A stretch of DNA of 64,000 nt from an uncultured Lachnospiraceae bacterium (GCA_950097145.1 CATNCF010000013.1:1-64000), one strand, 5' to 3'; shown: positions 23,625 to 33,109, counted from the first letter of the stretch. Numbers and translations are program-made. The notes: a model not told the origin generated them from the sequence alone.

Positions 23625-24044
23625 ATGAAAAAAAATTTTTTACTTTGTGGCTTTACTGGATGGTGCCTGGAAATCCTTTTTACTTCCTTTGGCTCCTACC
23701 GGAAACGTGAATTACAATTGATGGGCACCACCTCTCTGTGGATGTTTCCCATCTACGGAATGGCGGCATTCTTAAAACCCGTCTGCCGCCTAATCAGAAA
23801 TTTTCCTGCGGGAATCCGTGCCATATGTTACAGCATATTTATTTTCCTTGGGGAATTTATCAGCGGAAGCATCTTGAAAAAATATCAAATCTGCCCCTGG
23901 GACTATAGTAAGGCAAAAGCAAATATAAACGGAGTGATACGGCTGGATTACGCCCCGTTTTGGATGATCGCCGGACTTATTTTTGAAAACCTATTGATGC
24001 GGCAAAACACTCAGACCCAAGGCAGGACTCAGCAGAGCATCTAA
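23625..24044 (+). CDS. Putative CmpB-like (PF06541) membrane protein
   Basis: The 139-aa membrane protein has about three to four hydrophobic segments. Family landmarks include GFTGWCLEILFTS near the N-terminus, FPIYGMAAFLKP, IFLGEFISGSIL and WDYSKAKANINGVIRLDYAP. These fit the family annotated as 'putative ABC-transporter type IV' (CmpB-like), whose actual activity is not established. There is no recognisable Shine-Dalgarno sequence within 25 bases of the ATG, so the mRNA may be leaderless or poorly translated. It is divergent from the lipoprotein gene. Confidence 0.8.
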   Translation: MKKNFLLCGFTGWCLEILFTSFGSYRKRELQLMGTTSLWMFPIYGMAAFLKPVCRLIRNFPAGIRAICYSIFIFLGEFISGSILKKYQICPWDYSKAKANINGVIRLDYAPFWMIAGLIFENLLMRQNTQTQGRTQQSI

Positions 24045-24054
24045 AAGTTATCTA

Positions 24055-24091
24055 CAGATTTCTCCTATTCTGTCATGGAAGGAGAAATCTG
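24055..24091. terminator. Terminator between convergent genes
   Basis: CAGATTTCTCCT and AGGAGAAATCTG form a perfect 12-bp stem with a 13-base loop. It separates the CmpB-like gene from the histidine kinase gene, whose ends face each other. Confidence 0.75.
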
Positions 24092-24128
24092 GCATTCCTT
24101 ACCGTTAAAAATACATTACATCTTTCCA

Positions 24129-25601
24129 TTACTGGCTCTTGCTGTCCAGCTCAAACCAGAATGTCACCCCATTTTCTTTATTACTGACACCGCATTCCCG
24201 GTGAAAGGAATCCATAATTGCCTTCACAATGGATAAGCCAATTCCATTCCCACCATATTCTCTGGTTCTCGCCTTATCCACTTTATAAAATTTCTCCCAG
24301 ATATGAGAAAGTTCCTCTTCTGGAATGGGTGTTCCGGTATTAAATACTTCTACTCTCACAGCATCCGCACCTGGAATAACAGTGACCTGAATCTTCTTTT
24401 CTCCTGCTGCATAATGAATCGCATTACTGATATAGTTCATTAATACCTGCTCCGTTTTAAATTCATCTGCCCAGACATATGTGCAGTCCTGACCCTGTAT
24501 ATCAAGGGTGGTGCCGCTCTGCTCTCTGAGAATTGCTGTCGCGTTTACCACGCCGTAAATTACTTCCATCAAATCGAACCGCTCAAACACTACCTGTTCA
24601 CTGCCGGATTCCAACTGATTCAGTGTCAGAAGATTTTTCACAAGCTTATTCATTTTATCTGCCTCATCCATGATGACTTCACAATAAAATTCACGGCTTG
24701 CCGCGTCGTCATTAATGCACTCCTTAAGCCCTTCTGCATACCCCTGTACCAGCGCAATAGGCGTTTTCAATTCATGGGATACATTTGAAATAAATTCTTT
24801 GCGCATCTCATCAATCTCAGTTTTGCGTTCAATATCTATTTTTAATTCATTATTAGCGCTTTTCAATTCTGAAATGGTCTTTTCAAGGGTTTCTGACATC
24901 TGGTTCATATGTTCTCCCAGAAGGTCTACCTCATTCTGTCCCCTGCTCTGGTACTTGGCGTCAAAATCCAGATTTGTCATCCTTCTGGAAATATCTGCAA
25001 GCTGCAGAATTGGATTGGTAATTTTCCTGGTCACCATACAAATTATAACCGCACATAATACCACTGCCGCCACACCCACGTAAGCGAGAAATCGGTTGGC
25101 TATCCCAACACTTTCCTTGATGCTCTCCACTGCCGTCCGCATCAGTATCATATTTCCATTCTGGAGGTTTCCCCAGAGTACCAGATAATCTGAATCCAGC
25201 CTGCTGTCTGTAGTTTTTTCCACCATATACTGGGAGGTATTTTTTAATACCTGGATATCTTCATTATCTTTATAAAAAACCAAGTTTAAGAACTGGAGCA
25301 AAAGCTCCTCATTATCTCCCACGTTCGAGTACATAAGGGTTCTGTCTGAACGGATGATCATCATAGTAATGTTGCTGTTGGTGCACTGCTTTTCCAAACG
25401 AATCAAAAAACCCTCTCTGTCTGTCTTTCCATCTTCACTGGCATGATCCACCATCTCAAAAGTATCCAGAAGCGTCCGCTGCTTATGTTCAACATAATAA
25501 GATTCCAGAAGTGTGTTATTGATAAACCAGCACAGCAGCACAGTCCCCGCTACAATACTGATCATGATTGCTGTAATTTTTCCAGTTATGGAATGCTTCA
25601 T
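24129..25601 (-). CDS. Membrane sensor histidine kinase
   Basis: The 490-aa kinase has an N-terminal membrane segment (about residues 9-29), an extracytoplasmic sensor domain (about 30-165), a second membrane segment (about 170-190), a HAMP linker (VTRKITNPILQLADISRRMT), and a coiled region. The phosphoacceptor box is NVSHELKTPIALVQGYAEGL (histidine near residue 275), and the ATPase domain has an N box (MNYISNAIHYA), VEVFNTGTPIPEE and GGNGIGLSIVKAIMDSF. It belongs to the OmpR-partner (BaeS/WalK-like) class. It is coupled to the response regulator gene by a 4-base ATGA overlap. The signal is unknown. Confidence 0.93.
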   Translation of the reverse strand: MKHSITGKITAIMISIVAGTVLLCWFINNTLLESYYVEHKQRTLLDTFEMVDHASEDGKTDREGFLIRLEKQCTNSNITMMIIRSDRTLMYSNVGDNEELLLQFLNLVFYKDNEDIQVLKNTSQYMVEKTTDSRLDSDYLVLWGNLQNGNMILMRTAVESIKESVGIANRFLAYVGVAAVVLCAVIICMVTRKITNPILQLADISRRMTNLDFDAKYQSRGQNEVDLLGEHMNQMSETLEKTISELKSANNELKIDIERKTEIDEMRKEFISNVSHELKTPIALVQGYAEGLKECINDDAASREFYCEVIMDEADKMNKLVKNLLTLNQLESGSEQVVFERFDLMEVIYGVVNATAILREQSGTTLDIQGQDCTYVWADEFKTEQVLMNYISNAIHYAAGEKKIQVTVIPGADAVRVEVFNTGTPIPEEELSHIWEKFYKVDKARTREYGGNGIGLSIVKAIMDSFHRECGVSNKENGVTFWFELDSKSQ

Positions 25602-26275
25602 CCTTCTACCTCAAACTTGTAGCCCATACCCCAGATGGTCTTAATGTATTCGCCTTTTTCTCCCAGTTTGCTGCGCAGCTTCTTCACATGTGTATCAATA
25701 GTCCTGGCATCTCCAAAGTAGTCATAATTCCACACATGATTCAAAATTTTCTCTCTGGAAAGTGCAATACCCTTATTTTCTATAAAATATGTCAGCAGCT
25801 CAAATTCCTTGTAGCTTAATTCCAGCTCTCTGCCGTCCACAGTCACCTGGTGTCCCAGCCGATCTACAGAAATCCCCCCTATTTCCAGCGCTTCCTCATC
25901 ATTCTTTCCAGTTCGCCTCAGAATTGCTTCCACTCTGGCTACCAGAATTCTGGGGCTGAACGGTTTGGAAATATACTCATCTGCTCCGATATCAAAGCCC
26001 TGAAGTTCATCACTTTCCTCTCCTTTTGCAGTCAGCATGATAATTGGAACTTTGGAGGTTTCACGGATTTCTCTGCACACGTCCCAGCCATTGATTTTTG
26101 GCATCATTACATCCAAAATAATCAAAGCAATATCTTTTTGTTCATAAAACTGGTTTAATGCATCTTCTCCGTCTTCTGCCTCTGCTACTTCAAAGTTCTG
26201 TTTGACCAGAAAATCACGCACCAGTTTGCGCATCCTGCTCTCATCATCCACCACAAGTATTTTCAGCTTTTCCAT
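25598..26275 (-). CDS. OmpR-family response regulator
   Basis: The 225-aa regulator starts MEKLKILVVDDESRMRKLV. The receiver domain has the acidic pair (DDE), the phosphorylation site in LIILDVMMPKING (aspartate near 54), the conserved threonine/lysine regions MLTAKGEESDE and YISKPFSPR, followed by a winged-helix domain (ELSYKEFELLTYFIENKGIA, VWNYDYFGDARTIDTHVKKL). The ATG at 26275 is chosen since the receiver fold begins there; the frame is open 23 codons further. It forms a two-component system with the downstream kinase. Confidence 0.95.
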   Translation of the reverse strand: MEKLKILVVDDESRMRKLVRDFLVKQNFEVAEAEDGEDALNQFYEQKDIALIILDVMMPKINGWDVCREIRETSKVPIIMLTAKGEESDELQGFDIGADEYISKPFSPRILVARVEAILRRTGKNDEEALEIGGISVDRLGHQVTVDGRELELSYKEFELLTYFIENKGIALSREKILNHVWNYDYFGDARTIDTHVKKLRSKLGEKGEYIKTIWGMGYKFEVEG

Positions 26276-26372
26276 TCTTCCCACACCTTTCATCCTCCCA
26301 GAATTCTCTGGCTGACAGGATTTTTCTTTTTCAAAGAATATCACATAAATATGTTAAATCTGTGAAACGGCA

Positions 26373-26984
26373 TCAGTAAGTTCCGCCCAATTCCTTCTGC
26401 TGTTCTTTCAGGCTCTGCTCCCGGTTCTCTAAATCTGTTTCCCATGTCTCATACTTGTTTATTAATTTATTCTCATAGTTGATGATATTGGGATGACTGC
26501 TGGTCATAGAAATCACCCCCATACCTGCTGCCACAAGAAATAAAAACAGGCTGAGCATCAGGCTGAGCCTTAAATGCTTCTGGCTCTGCTGTGCTTTTTC
26601 TTCTGCCCGCCGCTTCATAAAACCTGCCGCCCTCTCACGTTGTTTCGTTTCTTCCAAATGCTGGGCGTACCATTCTATGGTTTCTTCCTGCAATGCCTGG
26701 CCTTTCAAAGATTCTGGAAGCTCAATTGGTTCCAGCTCCTCCCCGACAAGTTCTTGTGATGTGAGAAGATAATTTTGAAGTTCCTTTAGGTACATCAGTC
26801 CTACGACTGTCTGAAATACATGTTCTGCCAGCAGCCTGTGATACATTTCCAGCACCATTTTAGGATTTTTCATATCCAATTTACTTCTTACATATTGTAT
26901 ATTCTCTGCTTCCTGGCATGCTCTTTGGGCCATAATTCTATCTGTGAATAAAACACCATCCACGATCATATGAAATCCATCCAT
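26373..26984 (-). CDS. Hypothetical protein with a membrane segment and coiled coils (203 aa)
   Basis: The product starts MDGFHMIVDGVLFTDRIMAQ. The N-terminal half is helical and cytosolic (residues 1-135), rich in glutamate and glutamine. One membrane segment (about 140-160, LSLMLSLFLFLVAAGMGVISM) is followed by a coiled-coil tail (NKLINKYETWETDLENREQS). AAGGAG lies upstream. It precedes the two-component genes in the same direction with about 100 bases between them, so a link is possible. I do not recognise the family. Confidence 0.7.
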   Translation of the reverse strand: MDGFHMIVDGVLFTDRIMAQRACQEAENIQYVRSKLDMKNPKMVLEMYHRLLAEHVFQTVVGLMYLKELQNYLLTSQELVGEELEPIELPESLKGQALQEETIEWYAQHLEETKQRERAAGFMKRRAEEKAQQSQKHLRLSLMLSLFLFLVAAGMGVISMTSSHPNIINYENKLINKYETWETDLENREQSLKEQQKELGGTY

Positions 26985-27006
26985 CGCTTTCTCCTTATAT
27001 GAAAAA

Positions 27007-27056
27007 AGAAAAAACGCTTTCTCCCCTGCAAATACAAGGCTCTAAGCGCTTTTCTT
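27007..27056 (-). terminator. Terminator of the chemoreceptor gene
   Basis: On the minus strand AAAAGCGCTT and AAAGCGTTTTTT form an imperfect stem around an interior GAGCC...GGGAG region, followed by TTTTTTCTTTTTT. It lies just after the stop at 27088. Confidence 0.65.
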
Positions 27057-27087
27057 TTTATACACTATCCTTCTGTGATACAGGATA

Positions 27088-28449
27088 CTATTCACTTTCT
27101 GCAATACGCACCATCTGTTCCATATCAGAAATAAGTCCTTTGGAATATTCACGTGCTTCTATACATATCTGATTTGCCTTGGCATAATCCTCATCAAATA
27201 AAGCCTGAATAACTTCTGAACCATATCCATGGAATTTCCGGTGCTTTTCACCAAGAGCATCCCAAATGCCGCGGATATCTTCGATATCCGGTGTGATGGA
27301 ATAATAAAAATGCCCAAACCCGCATTTTGAAGCATCAAGCTGCAGAGGTACAATAACCTTCTCTTTCACCATTTTTTCCAAATTAGAGATCCACGTCTGA
27401 TGGGCAGAAATAGCATTCCGTACATAGCCAGCAAATTCCCGATTTTCTAAATGATAAAAGGCATCTCTTGACATGCTTCCCATCTGTTTCACTACTTCAT
27501 CTAAAGTTCTCTCTATATCTACCACTGGTTCTTTTGCTTTGGCAAGCTCTGTACCGATCTCACTCATAAAGTCCGTGCTGTTCCTCAATTGATTTTCCAT
27601 CTCAGACATGGTGCTGCTGATTTCTTCGCTGACCGCTGCCAAAGAAGTAACAGACTGGCTGACTTCAGAAACATGCCTTTGGTTCTCATCATTTATTTTC
27701 CATACATTTCCAATCTTTTCTGTCATAGTCCTGAGCGCTTCTATGGTATTGCTGGTACTGCCAGAACTCTTCTGGGAAGCAGCCTTGACCCCTTCAACAA
27801 AAGTTCCCATACTGCCTGTCAATGTCTGTGTCTCTTCTGCAAGAGAACGTATTTCATCAGCCACCACTGCAAACCCCCTGCCTGCGCGCCCTGCCCTTGC
27901 CGCCTCTATGGACGCATTCAAGGCAAGCAGATTCGTCTGGCGTGAGATTGACTCAATCCCTGAAATCACCTCATTCATATGATTGATGACTTCAATCAGT
28001 TCATCCATATCCTTTCCCATTTCCTGGGACACTCCAATCGTCTGTTCGGAAAGATCACGTATTGCCGTCAGTTCTCCCTGACCAGTTTCTATCTTACGGT
28101 ATACCTCATCGGTATCCTCTGAAACTTTAATAATTGTGTTGGTAAGCTCTTCTAGAGAGTTGTTGCCCTCTGCATTGCTGCTGGTGTTTGTTCCAAATAT
28201 TACCTCTGCCGCCCTTTTCACATTGCGGGAAATTTCCAGAATTTTATCTGTCTCATGCTGTAATGTCAAATCCAGGGAACTAATTTGCATAACAGCTTTG
28301 ATATTTTTATCATATATTTCTGCAAACTGTTTTCTGCCGCTGGCAAGTCTTTGATACATATCATTTAATTCTGGATTTTTGGAATAATTGGTGTTCTTCA
28401 ATTCAGCAACGGATTTTACGAGTTTTTTATTTGAATTTCCAATCCCCAT
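27088..28449 (-). CDS. Soluble methyl-accepting chemotaxis protein with a CZB zinc domain
   Basis: This 453-aa cytoplasmic chemoreceptor has no membrane segment. The signalling domain is a long coiled coil with the conserved tip [20 protein letters not shown] followed by [17 protein letters not shown]. The C-terminal 110 residues form a chemoreceptor zinc-binding (CZB) domain with its ligand pattern: histidine in [12 protein letters not shown], cysteine in [11 protein letters not shown] and histidine pair in [17 protein letters not shown] receptors sense zinc or oxidants such as hypochlorous acid in other bacteria. No other chemotaxis genes are nearby. GAGG lies eight bases before the ATG. 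Confidence 0.92.
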   Translation of the reverse strand: MGIGNSNKKLVKSVAELKNTNYSKNPELNDMYQRLASGRKQFAEIYDKNIKAVMQISSLDLTLQHETDKILEISRNVKRAAEVIFGTNTSSNAEGNNSLEELTNTIIKVSEDTDEVYRKIETGQGELTAIRDLSEQTIGVSQEMGKDMDELIEVINHMNEVISGIESISRQTNLLALNASIEAARAGRAGRGFAVVADEIRSLAEETQTLTGSMGTFVEGVKAASQKSSGSTSNTIEALRTMTEKIGNVWKINDENQRHVSEVSQSVTSLAAVSEEISSTMSEMENQLRNSTDFMSEIGTELAKAKEPVVDIERTLDEVVKQMGSMSRDAFYHLENREFAGYVRNAISAHQTWISNLEKMVKEKVIVPLQLDASKCGFGHFYYSITPDIEDIRGIWDALGEKHRKFHGYGSEVIQALFDEDYAKANQICIEAREYSKGLISDMEQMVRIAESE

Positions 28450-28506
28450 TTTTACAACCTCATTTCCTCTGAATGTTATCTCCCGTGTTGTACTTTTGCT
28501 AATAAG

Positions 28507-28848
28507 TGGAGCTGAGGGGAATCGAACCCCTGTCCGAAAGTCAATTCACTATGGCATCTCCCATTACAGTCATTAGTTTATCATTCCCTCCGCTGGACGC
28601 CTAATGACAGGCTCCCAGTTTCAGTAGCTTCATGTTACGCCCATGTGCGCAAAGCTTAACACATGTCGTTTCCCACATCGTCGAAGCCGGGTTCTTAAAC
28701 TGTGGGTGGTCTAAGGCCGACTGCTGCAACTAGGCAGCGAGTGCTAAATTATCTTCAGCGTTTATATTTTTGTTCCCGTTTTTCGGCGGTCAGGAGCCGC
28801 CAATGGCTTCCATAGCTGCACAACCCCCGTCGAAACCAGTACAACCCC
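28507..28848 (-). ncRNA. ssrA: tmRNA (transfer-messenger RNA)
   Basis: The 342-base gene ends in a tRNA-like T arm (GGGGTTCGATTCCCCT) and an acceptor strand CAGCTCC that pairs with GGGGTTG at the 5' end (28842-28848). The typical 5' TGGTTTCGACGGG lies next to it. The tag-coding frame ends with codons for NAEDNLALAA followed by TAG, near 28739-28770. CCA is not encoded and must be added. tmRNA rescues ribosomes stalled on broken mRNAs together with SmpB, whose gene lies just upstream. A strong promoter precedes it. Confidence 0.97.
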
Positions 28849-28879
28849 TGGTTAAAACGCTGTTGCTCAGCGCTAATCT

Positions 28880-28909
28880 ATTATACCAGCAGAATCCTAT
28901 TAAAGTCAA
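28880..28909 (-). promoter_or_regulatory. Promoter of tmRNA
   Basis: On the minus strand TTGACT and a perfect TATAAT are spaced by 18 bases. The -10 box ends about 32 bases before the mature tmRNA 5' end, implying a short processed 5' leader. Confidence 0.8.
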
Positions 28910-28911
28910 GA

Positions 28912-29379
28912 TCAATAAAGGTTTTTTACCTTGAATTCCCGTTCAGATTCTCTGCGCATATCTTTTTTCGCGATATCCTGTCGCTTATCATATAGTTTCT
29001 TTCCCCGTGCAAGAGCAATCTCCACTTTTACCAGGCTACCCTTGAAATAGACCTGCAGTGGGACAACCGTATAGCCCTTTTCCTTCATTTTTCCTGCAAT
29101 CTTATTGATCTCGTACTTATGCATCAGAAGTTTTTTGGGACGGAGAGGATCTTTATTGAAAATATTTCCTTTTTCGTATGGGCTGATGTGCATTCCATAT
29201 ATTATGACTTCTCCATTCTCAATGCGGATGAAAGACTCCTTCACGGAACATTTGCCCATCCGCAATGATTTTACTTCTGTCCCTGCAAGACTGATGCCTG
29301 CCTCATATTTATCTTCAATGAAATAATCATGAAAAGCCTTCTTATTATTGGCAATTAACTTAACAGTTCCTTTCCCCAT
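28912..29379 (-). CDS. smpB: SsrA-binding protein SmpB
   Basis: The 155-aa RNA-binding protein delivers tmRNA to stalled ribosomes. Family landmarks are [20 protein letters not shown] near the N-terminus, [34 protein letters not shown], and the C-terminal tail with [13 protein letters not shown] that inserts into the mRNA channel. Length is normal. AAAGGAATTAAA precedes the ATG. Its neighbours rnr (upstream) and ssrA (downstream) are functionally linked in trans-translation. Confidence 0.97.
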   Translation of the reverse strand: MGKGTVKLIANNKKAFHDYFIEDKYEAGISLAGTEVKSLRMGKCSVKESFIRIENGEVIIYGMHISPYEKGNIFNKDPLRPKKLLMHKYEINKIAGKMKEKGYTVVPLQVYFKGSLVKVEIALARGKKLYDKRQDIAKKDMRRESEREFKVKNLY

Positions 29380-29551
29380 TTTAATTCCTTTCCAGGTAAT
29401 TGCAGCATCTAGTCATTTTACAAATTTCATTTATACCCGGCCGTATCTGCAGCTAACGCTTTCGTATAGTAAACATTTATGCAGGATAAAAATAATATAT
29501 GAAAAATTATTAATTTGTTGATTCTGCAATCACCTAAATCTGTTCTTTTAT

Positions 29552-31681
29552 TTATTCCGGCAAAACAAAGTCGATGGTGCGCATATACTCGTCCGTATCT
29601 GCCGCCACTACTTCTATTGTCTGCCCCAGTTTATACGTCTTGCCTGTGGCCTCGCCTGTCAGTTCATAAGCTTCCTCATTAAAATGATAATAATCATCGT
29701 TTAGGTTCGTAACATGTATCATTCCTTCAATTGTATTTGGCAGTTCCACATACATGCCCCATGCCGTCACACTGGAAATGACTCCTTCAAACGTTTCCCC
29801 AATATGTTCCGACATATATTGAACCTTTTTTAGTTTATCTGTTTCCCGTTCCGCCTCGTCAGCACGGCGTTCCCTGGCGCTGGACTGAGCCGCTGCCTCC
29901 GGCAGAATCTGCTCATAATGGGAAATCCGCTTCTCATTCATTCTTCCCCGCAGAGTTTCCTTGATGATACGGTGTATCTGCAGATCCGGGTAGCGGCGGA
30001 TAGGTGAGGTAAAATGGCAGTAATATTGGGTGGCAAGGCCAAAATGCCCCGTGTTCTGGGTGGTATATTTGGCTCTTTTCATAGAACGCAGCGTCAGACG
30101 GCTGAGCAATGCTTCCTCCGGCGTGTCCTCAATCTTCTCCAATAACTTTTGAAGTTCTTTGGGATGGATTTCATCCTGCCCAATTTTAATGGAATATCCA
30201 AAATTATTGATAAATGTCCCGAGTTTTCGGATTTTCTCTGAATCCGGCGTATCATGGGTACGGTAAACAAATGGGATTTCCTGCCAGAAAAAATCCTGGG
30301 CCACCGTCTCATTGGCAATCAGCATAAAATCTTCAATGATTCTGGTTGCCACATTACGCTCATAGGGCATGATCTCCAATGGCCTGCCCTGTTTATCCAG
30401 AATAATTTTTGTCTCTGGAAAATCAAAATCAATGGAGCCACGCTTTCTGCGTTTCTCACGCAGAATTGCTGCCAGTTCCTCCATCAGCTCGAACATGGGA
30501 ACCAGCTCCTGGTATTCCTTTCTCTCTGCCTCATCCTGATCCTTTAGAATTTTACGGACACTGGTATAACTCATCCTTTTATCCACACGTACCACCGTTT
30601 CCGCTATTTTGTGATCAATGACGTTTCCCTTTTTGTCAATCAGCATCATACAGCTTAATGCAAGCCGATCCTGTCCTGCATTCAATGAACAAATTCCATT
30701 GGACAATGTATGGGGAAGCATAGGAATCACACGATCTGTCAGGTACACACTGGTTCCCCGCTCCAATGCCTCTGCATCCAACGCGCTATGCTCCTGAACA
30801 TAATTTGCCACATCCGCAATATGCACCCCCAAACGATAATTTTCCCCTTCTTTTGTTAAGGTAACCGCATCATCTAAATCCTTGGCGTCTTCTCCATCTA
30901 TGGTCACCATCTGCCAGTCCCGCAGATCCATGCGCCCTGCCATATCGGCGGTACTTACAGGCTTTGCTACATTTTCAGCCTGACGAAGAACCTTCTCTGG
31001 AAATTCCACTGGCAGGTCATATCCTTTTACGATAGACATAATATCTGTTCCCGGATCATTGATATGACCGATAATCTCTGTAATTTTTCCTTCCGGCTTC
31101 CTTCTGTCATCTCCATAATTTGTAATCTCTGCCACCACTTTATGGCCGTCTACCGCTCCTCTGGAGTGTTCAATAGGAATAAAAATATCCTGCCCCAGCT
31201 TCAGGTTGTCTGGAATTACAAAACCAAAATTTTTACTTTTCTGGAAAGTTCCCACGACTCGTGTCAGCCCTCTCTGCAGGATTTTAACCACAGTTCCCTC
31301 CCGGCGTCTGCCTGATGCGGCATGTCCTGGAACCAACGCCACCTGAACCGTGTCGCCATGTATGGCTCCGTTTACCTGAGATTCCGATATAAAAATATCC
31401 TCCTCTTCCCCCTCTACAGTGACAAAACCAAACCCTCTGGCATTGCCCGTAAAGACGCCTGTCAGATATTTTCCCTGTGACTTCGCATATTTCCCCCGCT
31501 TGGACAGTTCTATTTTTCCCTCTGATAACAGATGGTTCAGCACTTCTTCCAATGCTGGACGTTCCTCTCTTGGAACATTCAGAAGTATAGCAAGTTCCTT
31601 GATTTTCATGGGCACATAAAGATCACTGCACATGAATTCATATATCATTTTCTTTCTGTTTTCTAACAATTCCTTCTCCAT
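29552..31681 (-). CDS. rnr: Ribonuclease R
   Basis: The 709-aa processive 3'-5' exoribonuclease degrades structured RNA, including the defective mRNAs released by trans-translation. It has an N-terminal winged-helix region (1-60), cold-shock domains (about 70-220), the RNB catalytic domain with DGEDAKDLDDAVTL (metal-binding aspartates, near residue 265) and HFTSPIRRYPDLQIHR, and a C-terminal S1 domain (FEGVISSVTAWGMYVELPN). The usual basic C-terminal tail is short. TTAGGAG precedes the ATG. It sits between secG and smpB, a common arrangement in Firmicutes. Confidence 0.96.
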   Translation of the reverse strand: MEKELLENRKKMIYEFMCSDLYVPMKIKELAILLNVPREERPALEEVLNHLLSEGKIELSKRGKYAKSQGKYLTGVFTGNARGFGFVTVEGEEEDIFISESQVNGAIHGDTVQVALVPGHAASGRRREGTVVKILQRGLTRVVGTFQKSKNFGFVIPDNLKLGQDIFIPIEHSRGAVDGHKVVAEITNYGDDRRKPEGKITEIIGHINDPGTDIMSIVKGYDLPVEFPEKVLRQAENVAKPVSTADMAGRMDLRDWQMVTIDGEDAKDLDDAVTLTKEGENYRLGVHIADVANYVQEHSALDAEALERGTSVYLTDRVIPMLPHTLSNGICSLNAGQDRLALSCMMLIDKKGNVIDHKIAETVVRVDKRMSYTSVRKILKDQDEAERKEYQELVPMFELMEELAAILREKRRKRGSIDFDFPETKIILDKQGRPLEIMPYERNVATRIIEDFMLIANETVAQDFFWQEIPFVYRTHDTPDSEKIRKLGTFINNFGYSIKIGQDEIHPKELQKLLEKIEDTPEEALLSRLTLRSMKRAKYTTQNTGHFGLATQYYCHFTSPIRRYPDLQIHRIIKETLRGRMNEKRISHYEQILPEAAAQSSARERRADEAERETDKLKKVQYMSEHIGETFEGVISSVTAWGMYVELPNTIEGMIHVTNLNDDYYHFNEEAYELTGEATGKTYKLGQTIEVVAADTDEYMRTIDFVLPE

Positions 31682-31746
31682 ATATTTCTCCTAATTATGT
31701 GGCTGCACAGTTTATTTTTTCAACCAAAGAGCAGACATATTGACGA

Positions 31747-31776
31747 TACAAAAAGACTGCCGCATCCGACAGTCTC
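31747..31776 (-). terminator. Terminator after secG
   Basis: On the minus strand AGACTG and CAGTCT arms flank TCGGATGCGG and are followed by TTTTTG, 18 bases after the secG stop. Confidence 0.75.
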
Positions 31777-31794
31777 TCATAAAATCTTCGCTTC

Positions 31795-32034
31795 TTAAAA
31801 GCTTCCAATATTTAATACAGCCGCAATTACCAGGAACAGGATTACCATGACTCTGGTTATCATAACAAGCCTTCCTTCCATGGAACGCCCCTTATTCTTG
31901 CCCCAGTATGTATCTGCGGCACCACTGATGGCTCCAAGTCCTGCTGATTTGCCTTCCTGCATTAATACAATTACTGTCAATACAATGCTAATTAATATAA
32001 ATATTACCATTAATACTGTCTTTAATACTGCCAC
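31795..32034 (-). CDS. secG: Preprotein translocase subunit SecG
   Basis: The 79-aa SecYEG accessory subunit has two membrane segments (residues about 4-24 and 55-75) joined by the family loop VLMQEGKSAGLGAISGAADT. The start is set at the GTG at 32034, ten bases after GGAGG and matching the usual SecG start (xxLKT); a TTG at 32043 abuts the ribosome binding site. It is separated from rnr by a terminator, so it can be transcribed alone. Confidence 0.93.
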   Translation of the reverse strand: MAVLKTVLMVIFILISIVLTVIVLMQEGKSAGLGAISGAADTYWGKNKGRSMEGRLVMITRVMVILFLVIAAVLNIGSF

Positions 32035-32506
32035 TTTTCTCAAACCTCCTGCAATTGTTCCTGCTCATAACTTTCTCTATTGTAGCATATCCCAATTTGT
32101 TTTTCAATATATTTTTTTGAGTTTTCCCATTTTCAGAATGCAAAAGCCCAAGTATCCTCTATCTTTAAAGCGTTCGAACAAATCCATATGCTGTGATTTG
32201 ATTTTTTTGTAAGAAACCCCTGTATGCCTGTCCGGCTTGTGCTCAGGACGCGCTTTATTGCATAGTCCAATCTGTTATAATTAATCATGCAAAAACACTC
32301 CTTTGTCTGGTTATTTGTTGTAAATTAATACAAAGGGTCAGTGTTTTGCATTTTTATTTTCAAGAGTAAAAAAGCAATTTGAAAAAATAGGGAAACTCCA
32401 TATTTTTTAGATTTAGTCATAAAATGTCTAACAATTCAGCCCCCTGATACAAGCTGCAGACAAATATTTAAAGTTTTGCTGTTTTTCTGTCTATGATGGA
32501 AAACAA
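32035..32506. other. Non-coding stretch with possible gene remnant
   Basis: About 470 bases between the TerD-family gene and secG hold no convincing gene. On the minus strand near 32150-32286 a frame starting MINYNRLDYAIKRVLSTS runs a short distance without a ribosome binding site or recognisable family; it may be a relic. An imperfect inverted repeat lies at 32288-32350. The rest is A/T-rich. Confidence 0.4.
32288..32350. repeat. Imperfect inverted repeat with a T-rich tail
   Basis: TGCAAAAACACTCCTTTGT and ACAAAGGGTCAGTGTTTTGC pair with a two-base bulge around a 23-base spacer, and TTTTTATTTT follows on the plus strand. It could be an orphan terminator or the end of a decayed insertion sequence. 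Confidence 0.45.
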
Positions 32507-33109
32507 TTATTTTCTCCCAGCTTTCCATTTCATGCCCCAATGAAACGCTTGATCCAAATCCTGATGGCCCTGATAAAACTGCACGATTTTTTCAACGCTG
32601 AATGTCTGGTCATTTTGATTTTCAAAAAGTACTAAACCACACATAATATTAGATGAATTATAAGTATCCATCTTTACAATAATGTCTTCTGCACCTGGAT
32701 ATTTTATGGTCACAACTGCATCCGCCTGCTGCCAGTTCGCAACCCCTTCATAGATAAATGTATATACCAAAATTCTCTTAAATTCAGGCAGTTTGTTTCC
32801 ATTAATCCGGAGATTCTCTCCCGCAGCCGCAGCGCCAGTCCTATCATCTCCGTCCAACATGATGTATGGCGCCTGATTCAAGTTTCCGAAAGAATTTCCC
32901 AGCGCCTGAACAGCTCCTTTTCTACCGTTCTTTAATTCATATAAACATCCGAGATCCAGATCTATTCCCTGGCTTCCACCAAATAAACCGGATAGAAAAC
33001 CTTGTTTTACAGGTCTTGAATTCCAATTGAGATTGACTAAAATCTCTCCAAGACCTGATGATTTTTTCTCAAGATTTACTTTTTGCCCTTTTGATAAATT
33101 AATTGACAT
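32507..33109 (-). CDS. TerD-family protein
   Basis: The 200-aa protein has the TerD/CABP fold: MSINLSKGQKVNLEK at the N-terminus, LNWNSRP, the calcium-binding-type acidic segments IDLDLGCLYEL and MLDGDDRTG, and GENLRINGNKLPEFKRILVY. TerD-like proteins are linked to tellurite resistance and stress or membrane signalling; here it stands alone without other ter genes, so its role is open. The ATG at 33109 follows GAGGAGG; the frame extends 28 codons further without support. A glycine-rich loop (GFLSGLFGGSQG) interrupts the usual first part. Confidence 0.85.
   Translation of the reverse strand: MSINLSKGQKVNLEKKSSGLGEILVNLNWNSRPVKQGFLSGLFGGSQGIDLDLGCLYELKNGRKGAVQALGNSFGNLNQAPYIMLDGDDRTGAAAAGENLRINGNKLPEFKRILVYTFIYEGVANWQQADAVVTIKYPGAEDIIVKMDTYNSSNIMCGLVLFENQNDQTFSVEKIVQFYQGHQDLDQAFHWGMKWKAGRK

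Noticed and set aside
23625-24044. A complete ABC transporter suggested by the 'permease' family name
   Set aside because: There is no ATPase gene nearby, the product is only 139 aa, and the family name is historical; transport activity is not supported.
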